Positions 23,732 through 32,320 of a stretch of DNA of 41,697 bases are shown here, piece by piece. Numbering within the stretch: the first letter of the stretch is position 1; each line of letters opens with the position of its first letter. The DNA is from Candidatus Zipacnadia bacterium (GTDB lineage Bacteria; Armatimonadota; Zipacnadia; Zipacnadales; UBA5352): contig JALGVE010000005.1 of NCBI GenBank assembly GCA_029820045.1, positions 1 to 41,697 of the forward strand, written 5' to 3'. Under the pieces are notes generated by a model, which worked only from the letters and a program-made list of their open reading frames with translations, searched no databases and was not told where the DNA came from. Position numbers and translations under genes: made by a program.

Positions 23732-26056
23732 TCAAGCTAATACGTCTACAGTGCCGATCGGCGGTCTGCTGGTCTGCCTGAGGGCAGTCCCGCCCAGCGG
23801 GGCGGGATCGCGCGCGGCGGCAGCCAGGCCAACGGCAGCAGGCGCGAGGGCCGCGGACCGTTGCGCCCCGGCGGTGAAGTGGCCCGGCCCGCCAGCCGCG
23901 CCCTGCTGAACGTCGAAGGCGGCCACCTGGATGCCCTGGTCAAGCAATGCCTCGCGTATCTGGGCTTCGGCATCGCGCAGCACAGCCACCGTCTCGGGCC
24001 GCTCGACCAAGACCAGCGCGTGCAGGGCATGTCTGTGCATCGCCAGCTCCAGCTCGCACGCGCCCAGCTCCGGTGGATGAACCTCGAGCCGCAGGTGCTT
24101 GACCTCACCCTCCGCAGGCACAGACGAGGCGGCAATCTCGGGGATGCGGACGGCCCGAACCGGTGCAGAGGTCTCCGTGGCGCGCGACGGCGAGGGCATA
24201 AGCTCAGCCACGGCCTCAGAGCTGGCGGGCGCGGAAGCAAAGCGTTCGCGCACCGCGGGTTTCGCTGGCGGCGCCTCGATCAATGGCCCGGCGTCCGCGA
24301 CCTCTCGCGCCTCCGTCAACTGCCCCGCGTCCTTGACTCTTGGCGTCCGGGCCACAGGCGAGGACGATGACGCACTCGGAGGCAGCACCCGGATTCGCGT
24401 CGCTACGGTCTGAGGGTGGCCGCGTCCAGCGCCATGTCCCCACGTAGATGGGAACGGGCCGGCCTCGGCCGCCTTCGCCTGCCCCTTCGCCAAGGCTACG
24501 GGCAACGAGACGGCTTCGGCCCCTTTGTGCGGCCCTCCCGCTGCGGCTGAGACGTCGCGCCGAGCGGCGCTTGCGCGTGGTCCCTGCACTACGGCCGATA
24601 CGTCGTGCGGAGAGGCCGTACGAGGTCCTGTCCCACTCACGCCGGTCAGGGTCCAGGTCGGCGCAGGCCTTGAGGAGGCCAGGCTCAACTCGAGAGACCT
24701 GACTGCGGAGGGCGCGTCGCCCGCACGCATCTGAGGTCCTTCCGCTGAGGGCGACTTGTCGGCTGAGGTGGGTCGCGCCGCGGCTAGCATCTCAGATCGC
24801 GCTGCCAACGTAGGTGATTCCACCGGCTCACCATCAGCGCGTACGTCGCGCGTCTCTTGCCCATCCCGTCCAAGGACGGCACCGACGAGTCGGGCTGAAA
24901 AGCCCGACCTGCCAACTACACTGACGGACTCTCCACTAACACCGCCGGAGTCGGTGGGGACGGCACGGGCACTTACCTGCGGAGACGCGAGCACTGTTGT
25001 CTCGCCGACGGAGGTCGTAGGGCGCGCCACGGGCGCGTGCACGATAGACGGCCCCAGGCGGCCGCTCCATCCTGCGGTCGCCACAGTATGATCCAACGCC
25101 CTGCTCATCGCCTGCTCTATCACGGCGCGCGCGGCCGGAGTAAGGGGGGCGTCGCCTTGAGGGAGCTCAACATCAGACTCGACGTCCTGCAGGGAGGGGG
25201 GGACAGGAGTCCTTAGCACCCTCAAGGCGACAAGACTATCCGCCGATGGCACTCCCGTCACGCCAGGACTGCCCTCTGTGACTCCGCCGAGTGCCCTTGC
25301 GCCGCCCGAAGCCGTGGGGCTTGGGCGCGGTTGCCCCGGCGATGCCAGGAGGCGCCGCGTGAGGCCCTGCGCACCGAGGCGGGAGGACCGAACCTGGCCC
25401 ATTTCCCTCCAACCGGGGGCCGACTTCGGGCGTCTTGCGCAGGCGAGGGCGTCTTCCCGCCCAAGGGGCGGGATCAGCCGGCCCCTCCATGGGACAGATG
25501 TCGTTGGCTCAACTAGTCCCGTCCCAGTGCCCCTAGCGGTCAACTCAGGGAACGGAGCAAAGGCAGCGGTGCGATCCGGCGCGTTGGCCGGGATCGGCGC
25601 TGATCCCGCCCGCCGGGCGGGGCCGAGAGGAGGCGAGACTGCAATCGGCAAGCTGGGGACGGGAGCTAGCGCACTCATCTGGGCCGAGGAGGGGGAGGGT
25701 CGCAGCAGGGAGGAGGCGGCGCTGCCCGGGAAACGTGCAGCTAGGTACCGAACGCCGGCTGCGACCGTTTCCCCCTCGACGGCGCGATGCAGCCCTGTTG
25801 GCTGCGGTGGTTTTCCAGCCTTGCCTATCGGCGATACGGCGTCCGCGCTTGCCTGTGAACACTCCCCCTGAGCCTCGGCGGAGCGAATCGGCGCCTCCGG
25901 CGGGGTGGCAGGCTGCCCGAGCAACGTACTATGCAGCAGGGCAGCAAAGTCGTTGCCACCGGCGATGAGGTTGTGCTGATCTGTCGTCGCGCGATCCCGC
26001 CCGCTGGGCGGGTTCGGCAACAGCAGGTACGGTATGAAAGCAGTGGCTGGGCTCAT
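23732..26056 (-). CDS. fliK: flagellar hook-length control protein FliK
   Basis: The 774-aa protein is Ala/Pro/Ser-rich and low in predicted structure for most of its length. Only the C-terminal ~100 residues match the FliK substrate-switch domain (VKHLRLEVHPPELGACELEL, VLRDAEAQIREALLDQGIQV). It measures hook length during export and then triggers FlhB to change substrate class. The length is about twice that of typical FliKs. Several palindromic repeats lie in frame (23787-23808, 24887-24913, 25453-25474, 25602-25623, 25992-26013), so repeat capture seems to have helped lengthen it. The ATG start overlaps the transglycosylase stop by 4 bp. Confidence 0.88.
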   Translation of the reverse strand: MSPATAFIPYLLLPNPPSGRDRATTDQHNLIAGGNDFAALLHSTLLGQPATPPEAPIRSAEAQGECSQASADAVSPIGKAGKPPQPTGLHRAVEGETVAAGVRYLAARFPGSAASSLLRPSPSSAQMSALAPVPSLPIAVSPPLGPARRAGSAPIPANAPDRTAAFAPFPELTARGTGTGLVEPTTSVPWRGRLIPPLGREDALACARRPKSAPGWREMGQVRSSRLGAQGLTRRLLASPGQPRPSPTASGGARALGGVTEGSPGVTGVPSADSLVALRVLRTPVPPSLQDVESDVELPQGDAPLTPAARAVIEQAMSRALDHTVATAGWSGRLGPSIVHAPVARPTTSVGETTVLASPQVSARAVPTDSGGVSGESVSVVGRSGFSARLVGAVLGRDGQETRDVRADGEPVESPTLAARSEMLAAARPTSADKSPSAEGPQMRAGDAPSAVRSLELSLASSRPAPTWTLTGVSGTGPRTASPHDVSAVVQGPRASAARRDVSAAAGGPHKGAEAVSLPVALAKGQAKAAEAGPFPSTWGHGAGRGHPQTVATRIRVLPPSASSSSPVARTPRVKDAGQLTEAREVADAGPLIEAPPAKPAVRERFASAPASSEAVAELMPSPSRATETSAPVRAVRIPEIAASSVPAEGEVKHLRLEVHPPELGACELELAMHRHALHALVLVERPETVAVLRDAEAQIREALLDQGIQVAAFDVQQGAAGGPGHFTAGAQRSAALAPAAVGLAAAARDPAPLGGTALRQTSRPPIGTVDVLA
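24887..24913. repeat. GTCGGGC hairpin within fliK
   Basis: GAGTCGGGC-TGAAAA-GCCCGACCTGCC is a single arm of the paired-hairpin family at 10325 and 11282, with its own spacer. It is translated in frame as part of the fliK linker. Confidence 0.75.
25453..26013. repeat. three TCCCGCCC/GGGCGGGA hairpins in the 5' half of fliK
   Basis: Hairpins lie at about 25453-25474 (TCCCGCCC-AAG-GGGCGGGA), 25602-25623 and 25992-26013. A fourth lies near the 3' end at about 23787-23808. Related copies occur at about 384-402, 7158-7180, 8996-9010 and 20057-20077. The stem is kept and the 3-5 nt loop varies. Confidence 0.75.
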
Positions 26057-26694
26057 TGACTGCCTCTGTCGGCCGGTGCGCTTTGCTCGGCGAGATACTC
26101 CGCGACGCGTCTGACGTAGGCCTGAGTCTCGCGGTAAGGTGGGACGCCGTCATATCTTGCGACCGCGTTCGGACCCGCGTTGTAAGCGGCGAGCGCTAAG
26201 GTGAGGTCGTTGAACCGGTCAAGCTGTTCGCGCAGGTAGCGGGTGCCCGCGTCCAGGTTCTGAGCCGCATCATAGGGGTCTGTCACGCCCAGGGCGCGAG
26301 CGGTCCCGGGCATGAGCTGCATCAGGCCCATGGCGCCCGCTGATGAGGTGCAGCGAGGGTCGTAGTCGGATTCGGCGCGGACAACCGCGTGGACGAGGTC
26401 AGCGCTGACGCCGTGCTTGGCGGCTGCGCGCCTTATGAGATCGTCGAAGTCACCGGCGATGGGCGGGCGTCGGGGAGCTGATGTTCCTGAAGTTGCGCGG
26501 TTGAGGTGGGCTTCGAAGCTTGACCCGGGGACCCGGCGGGGAAAAAGGGGACAGTCACCTGTTTCCCTGTCACGGGTGGTGACGAGCGGAAGCGAAGAGA
26601 GGGAAACAGGTGACTGTCCCCCTTTTCCCAACTCCCGAAGCTGGGAGCGGATCTCAGCCACGCGGCTAAGCACTGCTGGCAGGCGACTGTTCAC
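26053..26694 (-). CDS. lytic transglycosylase (SLT domain), flagellar
   Basis: This 213-aa protein has a C-terminal SLT/goose-lysozyme-like domain from ~residue 78: DLIRRAAAKHGVSADLVHAV, VRAESDYDPRCTSSAGAMGL (catalytic Glu in the AES motif), MQLMPGTARALGV, RYLREQLDRFNDLTLALAAY, NAGPNAVARYDG. It cleaves peptidoglycan glycan strands. In this operon it probably opens the wall for the rod, taking the place of the FlgJ muramidase. Residues ~22-52 are coded by a 91-bp inverted-repeat element (26539-26629) that lies in frame. No signal peptide is obvious, so export through the flagellar apparatus is possible. The start is GTG with AGGGGG upstream. The stop overlaps the fliK start by 4 bp. Confidence 0.9.
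   Translation of the reverse strand: MNSRLPAVLSRVAEIRSQLRELGKGGQSPVSLSSLPLVTTRDRETGDCPLFPRRVPGSSFEAHLNRATSGTSAPRRPPIAGDFDDLIRRAAAKHGVSADLVHAVVRAESDYDPRCTSSAGAMGLMQLMPGTARALGVTDPYDAAQNLDAGTRYLREQLDRFNDLTLALAAYNAGPNAVARYDGVPPYRETQAYVRRVAEYLAEQSAPADRGSQ
26539..26629. repeat. 91-bp inverted-repeat element inserted in the transglycosylase gene
   Basis: The arms of 29 bp (26539-26567 and 26601-26629) match with one difference: they read GGGAAAAAGGGGACAG then TCACCTGTTTCCC, against its complement. The loop is about 33 nt. The element keeps the host frame open. Elements with AAAAGGGGGACGG ends at 37378-37543 are similar. Confidence 0.9.
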
Positions 26695-26744
26695 TTCTGC
26701 CCCCTGAGTCGTTCACGCAGCGCTACGGACAAGGTCCATTGAAG

Positions 26745-27257
26745 CTACGCGGCACGCCTGGCGGCGGGACGGATGCCGCGCAGTGCCCTGTCCTTGTGCC
26801 CGGAAAAGCTGGTAACCGCCACCTCGTCCAGCAGGCGGTGCTCGCGCCGAAGCTCCGCCCGCCGATGCTCCCGCTCGCGCCGCTCCCGGAGGCGCTCGAG
26901 CGTCTTGCGCCTTTGCGCGGCGGTGATGACCTCCTGGCGGCGCTGTTCGCAGACCTCGTTGGCTTGGGCGAGGCGCTGCCGGTAGAGCTCAATGAGCTGC
27001 CTGAGTTGCGTGAGGTAGTCCTCCGAGTACCCGATCTGCGCCATCTCGACAGCCGCGCCCCGCGCCGTGATGTCTTCACGGACAGCGGCTATTGCCTCCC
27101 GGTACCGGGCCTGCGTGTCGCGCAGGTGCGCCCGGATGCCATCCGCCACCCGCTGGGCCTCGGCGAGGCGCTGCTGCGCCGCCTCTTCCTCCTGGCGGCG
27201 CAGATCAAGAGCAGTCTGCAGGGAGAACTCGAACTTGCGCACGGGTCCCACTCTCAC
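26745..27257 (-). CDS. fliJ: flagellar export protein FliJ
   Basis: The 170-aa protein is almost wholly coiled coil, starting with the FliJ-type motif RKFEFSLQTALDLRRQEEEA and continuing in long charged helices (YLTQLRQLIELYRQRLAQAN, ERLRERREREHRRAELRREH). FliJ is the central stalk of the FliI ATPase ring and a chaperone-escort factor. GTG codons at 27257, 27251 and 27242 are possible starts; the last begins nearest the family consensus. It is cut off from fliI by an 850-bp repeat region and has its own sigma-28 promoter at 27301-27327. Confidence 0.88.
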   Translation of the reverse strand: MRVGPVRKFEFSLQTALDLRRQEEEAAQQRLAEAQRVADGIRAHLRDTQARYREAIAAVREDITARGAAVEMAQIGYSEDYLTQLRQLIELYRQRLAQANEVCEQRRQEVITAAQRRKTLERLRERREREHRRAELRREHRLLDEVAVTSFSGHKDRALRGIRPAARRAA

Positions 27258-27300
27258 GAAGTTCGGCGCTGGAAACGCACTTCGCTCAGCTTATGACCAT

Positions 27301-27327
27301 GTATCGGCGTGATGACCCAGAACTTTA
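27301..27327 (-). promoter_or_regulatory. sigma-28 (FliA) promoter upstream of fliJ
   Basis: The minus strand reads TAAAGTTC, 11 nt, GCCGATAC, against the enteric consensus TAAAGTTT-N11-GCCGATAA (14 of 16 matches and exact spacing). The -35 is at 27320-27327 and the -10 at 27301-27308. The predicted start near 27294 gives a leader of about 40 nt before fliJ. The TAAA word is rare in this GC-rich DNA, so a chance match is unlikely. Confidence 0.85.
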
Positions 27328-27540
27328 GCCCCCATTAATCCGGTAGGTCGGCCTGCGCCTGCCGGTTCCCGCGTACCTCCTCGCCAGCCGAGGGCTTGCC
27401 CTCAGTGTGGAGCGTAAGCGCTCCGCTGCGACGGACGGAAGGGAAGCGCCTGGCGGCCCCAAAGAGCTAAGTCCGGACACTGACCTGACCTTGTGCAGCA
27501 GGGCTGAAGGGCGGCAAAAGGGGGGGAGGAGCGGCGAGGG

Positions 27541-28140
27541 GGGATAGTGCAGGGCCGGCGACATTCTTGTTGCCGGTCGTTGAGCCAACAGGAGTAGGAG
27601 GCGTAGGGCAGCCCGACAAGAATGTCGGGCCTCCGGGAGAATATCGGGTCCCCTGAGGGATAGTACAGGGGCGGCGACATTCTTGTCGCCGGTCGTTGAG
27701 CCAGGAGGAGTAGCAGGCTTAGGGCAGCCCGACAAGAATGTCGGGCCTCCGGGAGAATGTCGGGCCCCCTCAGGGATAGTACAGGGCCGGCGACATTCTT
27801 GTCGCCGGTCGTTGAGCCAGCAGGAGTAGCAGGCTTCGGGCAGCCCGACAAGAATGTCGGGCCCCCTGAGGGATAGTACAGGGCCGGCGACATTCTTGTT
27901 GCCGGTCGTTGAGCCAACAGGAGTAGGAGGCGTAAGGCAGCCCGACAGGAATGTCGGGCCCCCGGGAGAATGTCGGGCCCCCTGAGGGATAGTACAGGGG
28001 CGGCGACATTCTTGTCGCCGGTCGTTGAGCCAACAGGAGTAGCAGGCTTAGGGCAGCCCGACAAGAATGTCGGGCCCCCGGGAGAATGTCGGGTCCCCTG
28101 AGGGATAGTACAGGGCCGGCGACATTCTTGTCGCCCATGC
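27541..28140. repeat. tandem array of 116-bp units between fliI and fliJ
   Basis: Six starts of the ACATTCTTGT word at 27561, 27677, 27793, 27890, 28006 and 28122 define 116-bp units, one shortened to 97 bp by loss of 19 bp. Each full unit holds GGCGACATTCTTGTCGCC, the phrase GGTCGTTGAGCCA, and CCCGACAAGAATGTCGGGC, followed by GGGAGAATGTCGGG and CCCTGAGGGATAGTACAGGG. No gene is supported in 27328-28169; open frames there are repeat-coded. Confidence 0.95.
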
Positions 28141-28169
28141 CCGCCCGGGGCGCAGCGCCGCGACCGGGC

Positions 28170-29612
28170 TTACGCATCGTCCGCCTCCCGCTCAAGGTTG
28201 GCGGCGGCCACGAAGCTGTCAAGAGCATGAAGCCGAGGGCGGCGCATGGGGGTGGACTGCTCGGTGGGGGGTGGCGCTGACTCCGCCGAAGGCCTGGGCG
28301 GAACCTGCACGGCGGCCTTGAGTTGAGAGAGCGTGTCGTCGAAGCTGATGCGCTCATCGGCGCCCTGGCGCAGGAAGTCGTTTATCTGTCTGCGCAGGGC
28401 GATGGCGCGGTCTATCTCCGGGTTACTGCCGGCCACGTAGGCGCCGAGGTTAATAAGGTCCTCCGCTTCGCGGTAGGTGGCGACTGCCTCGCAAAGCTGG
28501 CGGGCGGCCTCCTGATGCTGCGCGGCGGTGATCTCGGGCATGAGCCGGCTGACGCTGTCGAGCACATCCACGGCCGGGTAGTGCCCCTGGTTGGCCAGGT
28601 CACGCGACAGCACGATGTGCCCGTCGAGGATGCCGCGAGCCGTATCGGCTATCGGCTCCGTCATGTCATCACCCTCCACGAGTATGGTGTAGAGGGCGGT
28701 GATGCTGCCCTTCTCCGACATCCCGCTGCGCTCCAGCAGCTTGGGCAGCATGGCGAAGACCGAGGGCGTGTAGCCGTTGCGCGTCGGCGGCTCGCCGGTG
28801 GCGAGGCCGACCTCGCGGCTGGCCCAGGCGCAGCGCGTCAGCGAGTCCATCATCAGCAGCACGTCGTGCCCTCGATCACGAAAGAACTCGGCGACGGCGG
28901 TGGTCACCTGCGCTCCCAGCAGCCGAACCAGGGGCGGCTGATCGCTGGTGGCGGCGATGACCACGGAGCGTTGAAGTCCGCGTTCGCCGAGGGTTGCTTC
29001 TACGAACTCCCGCACCTCCCGGCCGCGCTCGCCGACCAGTCCGATGACATTGATGTCGGCCTCGGTGTTGCGAGCGATCATCCCCAGCAGGGTGCTCTTG
29101 CCGACCCCGGAGCCGGAGAAGATGCCGATGCGCTGGCCCTTCCCGCAGGTCAAGATGCCGTCAAGGGCCCGCACACCCAGGGCCATCGGCTCAGTGATGC
29201 GGCGCCGCTGCATGGCCTGCGGCGGCGCGGAGTCCACGGGCAGGAAGACCTCCGGCGCCGGCGCGGGCTTGCCGTCCATGGGGCGACACAGGCCGTCGAA
29301 GACGCGCCCCAGCATATCCTCGCTAACCGGCACGGTCATGGCCTCGCCGGTGGCGAAGACCTGGCTGCCGGCCCCTATCTCCTTGGTCTCCCCAAGCGGC
29401 ATCATGAGAAGTCGCTCATCACGGAAGCCCACGACCTCAGCGACGATGTGATCGCCACGAGCGGTCGAGATCTCGCAGAGCTCCCCGACGCGCGCCGGCG
29501 GCCCCTCGGACTCAATGACGATGCCGATGGACTGAACCACCCGGCCCGTGCGGCGGATGGTGTCAACACCGCGCAGCCGTGAGCGCAGCTCTCGGTAGAG
29601 GTCGTCGTTCAT
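28170..29612 (-). CDS. fliI: flagellum-specific ATPase FliI
   Basis: The 480-aa export ATPase is homologous to the F1 beta subunit. Walker A is GSGVGKST at residues ~167-174, Walker B VLLMMDSLTR at ~251-260, with GERGREVREF at ~195. Other family segments are GRVFDGLCRPMDG, TRNGYTPSVFAMLPKLLERS and ILVEGDDMTEPIADTARGIL. The C-terminus is extended by ~40 Pro/Arg-rich residues. The start codon overlaps the fliH stop (TAATG), so translation is coupled. It energises unfolding and delivery of export substrates at the cytoplasmic face. Confidence 0.98.
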   Translation of the reverse strand: MNDDLYRELRSRLRGVDTIRRTGRVVQSIGIVIESEGPPARVGELCEISTARGDHIVAEVVGFRDERLLMMPLGETKEIGAGSQVFATGEAMTVPVSEDMLGRVFDGLCRPMDGKPAPAPEVFLPVDSAPPQAMQRRRITEPMALGVRALDGILTCGKGQRIGIFSGSGVGKSTLLGMIARNTEADINVIGLVGERGREVREFVEATLGERGLQRSVVIAATSDQPPLVRLLGAQVTTAVAEFFRDRGHDVLLMMDSLTRCAWASREVGLATGEPPTRNGYTPSVFAMLPKLLERSGMSEKGSITALYTILVEGDDMTEPIADTARGILDGHIVLSRDLANQGHYPAVDVLDSVSRLMPEITAAQHQEAARQLCEAVATYREAEDLINLGAYVAGSNPEIDRAIALRRQINDFLRQGADERISFDDTLSQLKAAVQVPPRPSAESAPPPTEQSTPMRRPRLHALDSFVAAANLEREADDA

Positions 29613-30343
29613 TATCCTGCCTTCAGGAGGCGGTCTACCTCTTCGCTCAGCAACTGCAACTGGGTGTCAATGCGCGCGTCGAACTTGCCGCGCTCGGTCT
29701 CAACCAGGCATCCCCCCGGAAAGATCTGCTCATCGGCGATGATCTGCAGCTCCTCGACCGGCCCCAAGGCGGCGAGGAGCGTCTGCTGAGCCTCCCGCAC
29801 CAACGGCTCATCGCTAGGACTGATACGCACGGTGATCTGGTTCGCGCCGGCGGCCTGTTCCAGCGTCTCGCGCACCACGGCCAAGACGATCTCGTCGTCA
29901 GCCTCCAACTTGCGCCGGATGACCTTCTCAGCCATGGCCGCGATGAGCGAGAGCATCTCCTCCTCGATCTCGGCCAGGCGCTGCTCAAAGGCCTCGCGAA
30001 GCTCTTGCAGCAACCGATCTCGCGCTTGCTCGAAGGCGGTCGCCTGTTCGGAGGTGACGGCGCGGACAGCCGCCTCCAGCTTCTGGTGAGCCTCCTGCGC
30101 AGCCTGCTCCTTGATCTGTTGCCGGATTTCCTCGGCCTGTCGGCGTGCGCTTTCCAGCAGGCGGTCCGCAGCAGCCTGCCGCTGAGCGCTGGTAGCCGGA
30201 CTCTCACGAAGCGCTGAGTGCTGGGTCCCCCCGGAGGTGACGACGGCGCAGAGCGATATCGGTACGAACTCCGCCGTCTTCAGCTCGAACTCTTCGCTGA
30301 GCTCCGGCCAGTAGTAGGTCTCGACACGCTCGGCATCAGCCAT
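29612..30343 (-). CDS. fliH: flagellar assembly protein FliH
   Basis: The 243-aa protein has a long coiled-coil central region (residues ~60-150, EEIRQQIKEQAAQEAHQKLE, EQRLAEIEEEMLSLIAAMAE) followed by the FliH/V-ATPase-E-like C-terminal domain (KVIRRKLEADDEIVLAVVRE, VRISPSDEPLV, QIIADEQIFPGGCLVETERG, FDARIDTQLQLL). It is the stator-like regulator that links FliI to FliN. It sits between fliF and fliI, where fliG would usually lie; fliG is elsewhere in this locus. Confidence 0.93.
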   Translation of the reverse strand: MADAERVETYYWPELSEEFELKTAEFVPISLCAVVTSGGTQHSALRESPATSAQRQAAADRLLESARRQAEEIRQQIKEQAAQEAHQKLEAAVRAVTSEQATAFEQARDRLLQELREAFEQRLAEIEEEMLSLIAAMAEKVIRRKLEADDEIVLAVVRETLEQAAGANQITVRISPSDEPLVREAQQTLLAALGPVEELQIIADEQIFPGGCLVETERGKFDARIDTQLQLLSEEVDRLLKAG

Positions 30344-30359
30344 CTCAGGCGCTCACCAC

Positions 30360-31904
30360 CTAACCCTCATCAGGAGGATTCATCCACCCCCGGAGCTGCT
30401 CGGCGAAGACCTCGGGCGCTTCCGCGCCGATGCTGGAGAGATCAGAGATGAGGTCGGGTTCGATGGGCTCCTCGGAGGGCGTAGGCGCTATCTCCTGGGC
30501 CAGCTCAGCAGCCTCCGGCTGGGTGGCGGATATCTCCTCCGCCTGCTGAGCGGCGAGCGGAAGCGCCGAGAGCCGACGCAATACCATGTAGAGCGCCGCG
30601 GCGACCATCGCGGCGGTGATGAGGAAGGAGCCGTAGTGAAGCGCGCTGCGCATGGTGCGCTCGCGAGCGCGGTCGGCCTGATAGGCCTCAGCCAGCTTCG
30701 CCTCCTCCTCGGCGGCCTTGAGCGCGTCAATCTTCATGGTCTCGACGGTCACCTGATCGCCGCGCTCCGAGTCAATACCGGCGGCGGCGGTGATGACACT
30801 GCGGACCTTCTCCATCACCGAGGCGCCCAGGTCCTCGTCAATCACCGCGGCCACCGTCAGGCGCTGGAGCTGTCCCGGGGGCTTGTGTATCTCCTCGACA
30901 TTGCGCGAGTACTCATACTCCCGGCTCTCGTGCTTGTGTGAGTATTTGCCGCCCTGCTGGCTGGTCTCAGAGGGCGCGCTCGCGACAATGCCCGCCGCGC
31001 CACCGACCTCCGGAGACACGCCCGTGTAAGTCTCCTCCGTGGTTTCCTCGTGCGTGACCAGGGCTGAGGGCGTCGCGGGCTCCAGGCTCTGCCTGGTGAC
31101 ATCCTGAGACTGAAAGTCCAGTTGAGCCTGGACTCTGACCACGGACTTGTGCGGCCCCAGCACTGCGTCCAGCATGGACTGAATGTGCTCGCGCAGGCGG
31201 TCCTCGTAGGAGCGCCGCGCCTCAAGCTGCGCCAGGGTCTGCAAGCCTCCGGCCTGCCCTGAGCCGCCCGAGAGCAGCCGCCCCGCCGTGTCCACCACCG
31301 TGACGGCGTCCGACCCCAGGTTCGGTACCGCGCTCGCGACAAGCTGCGTGATGGCCGCGACCTGCGCGGGCGTGGTCCTGCCACCGCTCAGCCCTAGCAC
31401 AACCGCGGCGCTCGCGGGCTGCTGCTGGTCCGTGAAGAGTCGCTCCTCGGGCAGGGCGAGGTGCACACGCGCCGTGCTGACCTGATCCAGCGTCGTGATG
31501 CTGCGCTCGAGCTCCCCCTGCAGGGCGCGCTGCAGGCTGACGTTGTTCTGCAGGTCACTGGTCGAGAAGCTCGCGCGGTCAAAGAGTTCAAAGCCGACCA
31601 CGCTGCTATGTGGCAGTCCCTTGCCCGCCAGCGCCAGGCGCAACTCGTAGAGCTTCTCCTGCGGCACCTGCACCGTGCTGCCGCCGGAGCTGAGCCGGTA
31701 GGCCACGCCCTGCTCGCGCAACTGCTCGACCACCGCCGCCGCGTCCTCGTCCGACAGGCCCGTGTACAGCGCCACGAATACCGGCCGGCTGGCCCAGTAG
31801 GCCATGCCGATGAGGCCGGCGGTGATGGTAAGCACAAGCGCCACCAGGCTGATCTGCTGGCGGCGGCCCATTTGTCCCCAGAAAGCGGCTATTTGATCCA
31901 GCAT
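30360..31904 (-). CDS. fliF: flagellar MS-ring protein FliF
   Basis: The 514-aa MS-ring protein has TM1 at ~18-38 (ISLVALVLTITAGLIGMAYW), then ring-building motifs (YTGLSDEDAAAVVEQLREQG; YELRLALAGKGLPHSSVVGF), the strong segment ARVHLALPEERLFTDQQQPA with SAAVVLGL, a long loop with SREYEYSRNVEE, and TM2 near ~430-452 (SFLITAAMVAAALYMVLRRL). The acidic C-terminal tail (APEVFAEQLRGWM) is the FliG-binding part. It is the first large basal-body structure to assemble and lies with fliE, fliH and fliI. Confidence 0.97.
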   Translation of the reverse strand: MLDQIAAFWGQMGRRQQISLVALVLTITAGLIGMAYWASRPVFVALYTGLSDEDAAAVVEQLREQGVAYRLSSGGSTVQVPQEKLYELRLALAGKGLPHSSVVGFELFDRASFSTSDLQNNVSLQRALQGELERSITTLDQVSTARVHLALPEERLFTDQQQPASAAVVLGLSGGRTTPAQVAAITQLVASAVPNLGSDAVTVVDTAGRLLSGGSGQAGGLQTLAQLEARRSYEDRLREHIQSMLDAVLGPHKSVVRVQAQLDFQSQDVTRQSLEPATPSALVTHEETTEETYTGVSPEVGGAAGIVASAPSETSQQGGKYSHKHESREYEYSRNVEEIHKPPGQLQRLTVAAVIDEDLGASVMEKVRSVITAAAGIDSERGDQVTVETMKIDALKAAEEEAKLAEAYQADRARERTMRSALHYGSFLITAAMVAAALYMVLRRLSALPLAAQQAEEISATQPEAAELAQEIAPTPSEEPIEPDLISDLSSIGAEAPEVFAEQLRGWMNPPDEG

Positions 31905-32320
31905 CAGGATTCTATCGCGCTCTCACTTGGCGCTGTTTCTCAGGCCAACCGGGTCGGGCAGGAATGTCCGGCCTACGAACCGCCTGAGGCTGCTGCCACC
32001 GTTAGCGGTTTCTCGCCAGGAGTATCGGTCCTAGCTGGCTGGTGGGTGTACAAGTGTTTTTCAGTGTAGGGCGCGGACCTGTTTGCCCCCCGTGGCCCGG
32101 ACCTTCGCGAGGGGGGTGCCGCGCCGCATTGAGAGTCGGGCTAGGAAGCCCGACCTACGCGGGCCGGGAGCCGTTGGGGGGGGCGGGCCTCAGCCCGGCC
32201 CGCAATGCTTGGTTAGACCCTGACAACACACAACCCAACTATGATCAACTCAACCAACACCAAGAACGATGCTCCTGGGTTTCTTGCTTCTCGCTTCCGC
32301 CGTTCCCTTTGCCCGCGCTC
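31905..32320. repeat. repeat-containing gap between fliE and fliF
   Basis: No gene is seen. It contains a GGGTCGGGC-AGGAAT-GTCCGGCCTACG hairpin (about 31949-31975); a CCGTTAGCGG word (about 31999); a GGGCGCGGAC...GGGGGTGCCGCGCC unit (about 32066-32130) related to the motB tail repeat; GAGTCGGGC-TAGGAA-GCCCGACCTAC (about 32131-32156); and a GGGCGGGCCTCAGCCCGGCCCGC hairpin (about 32178-32200). The last ~120 bp before the fliE stop is AT-richer, with several CAACAC/CAACC words, and has no clear signal. Confidence 0.75.
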
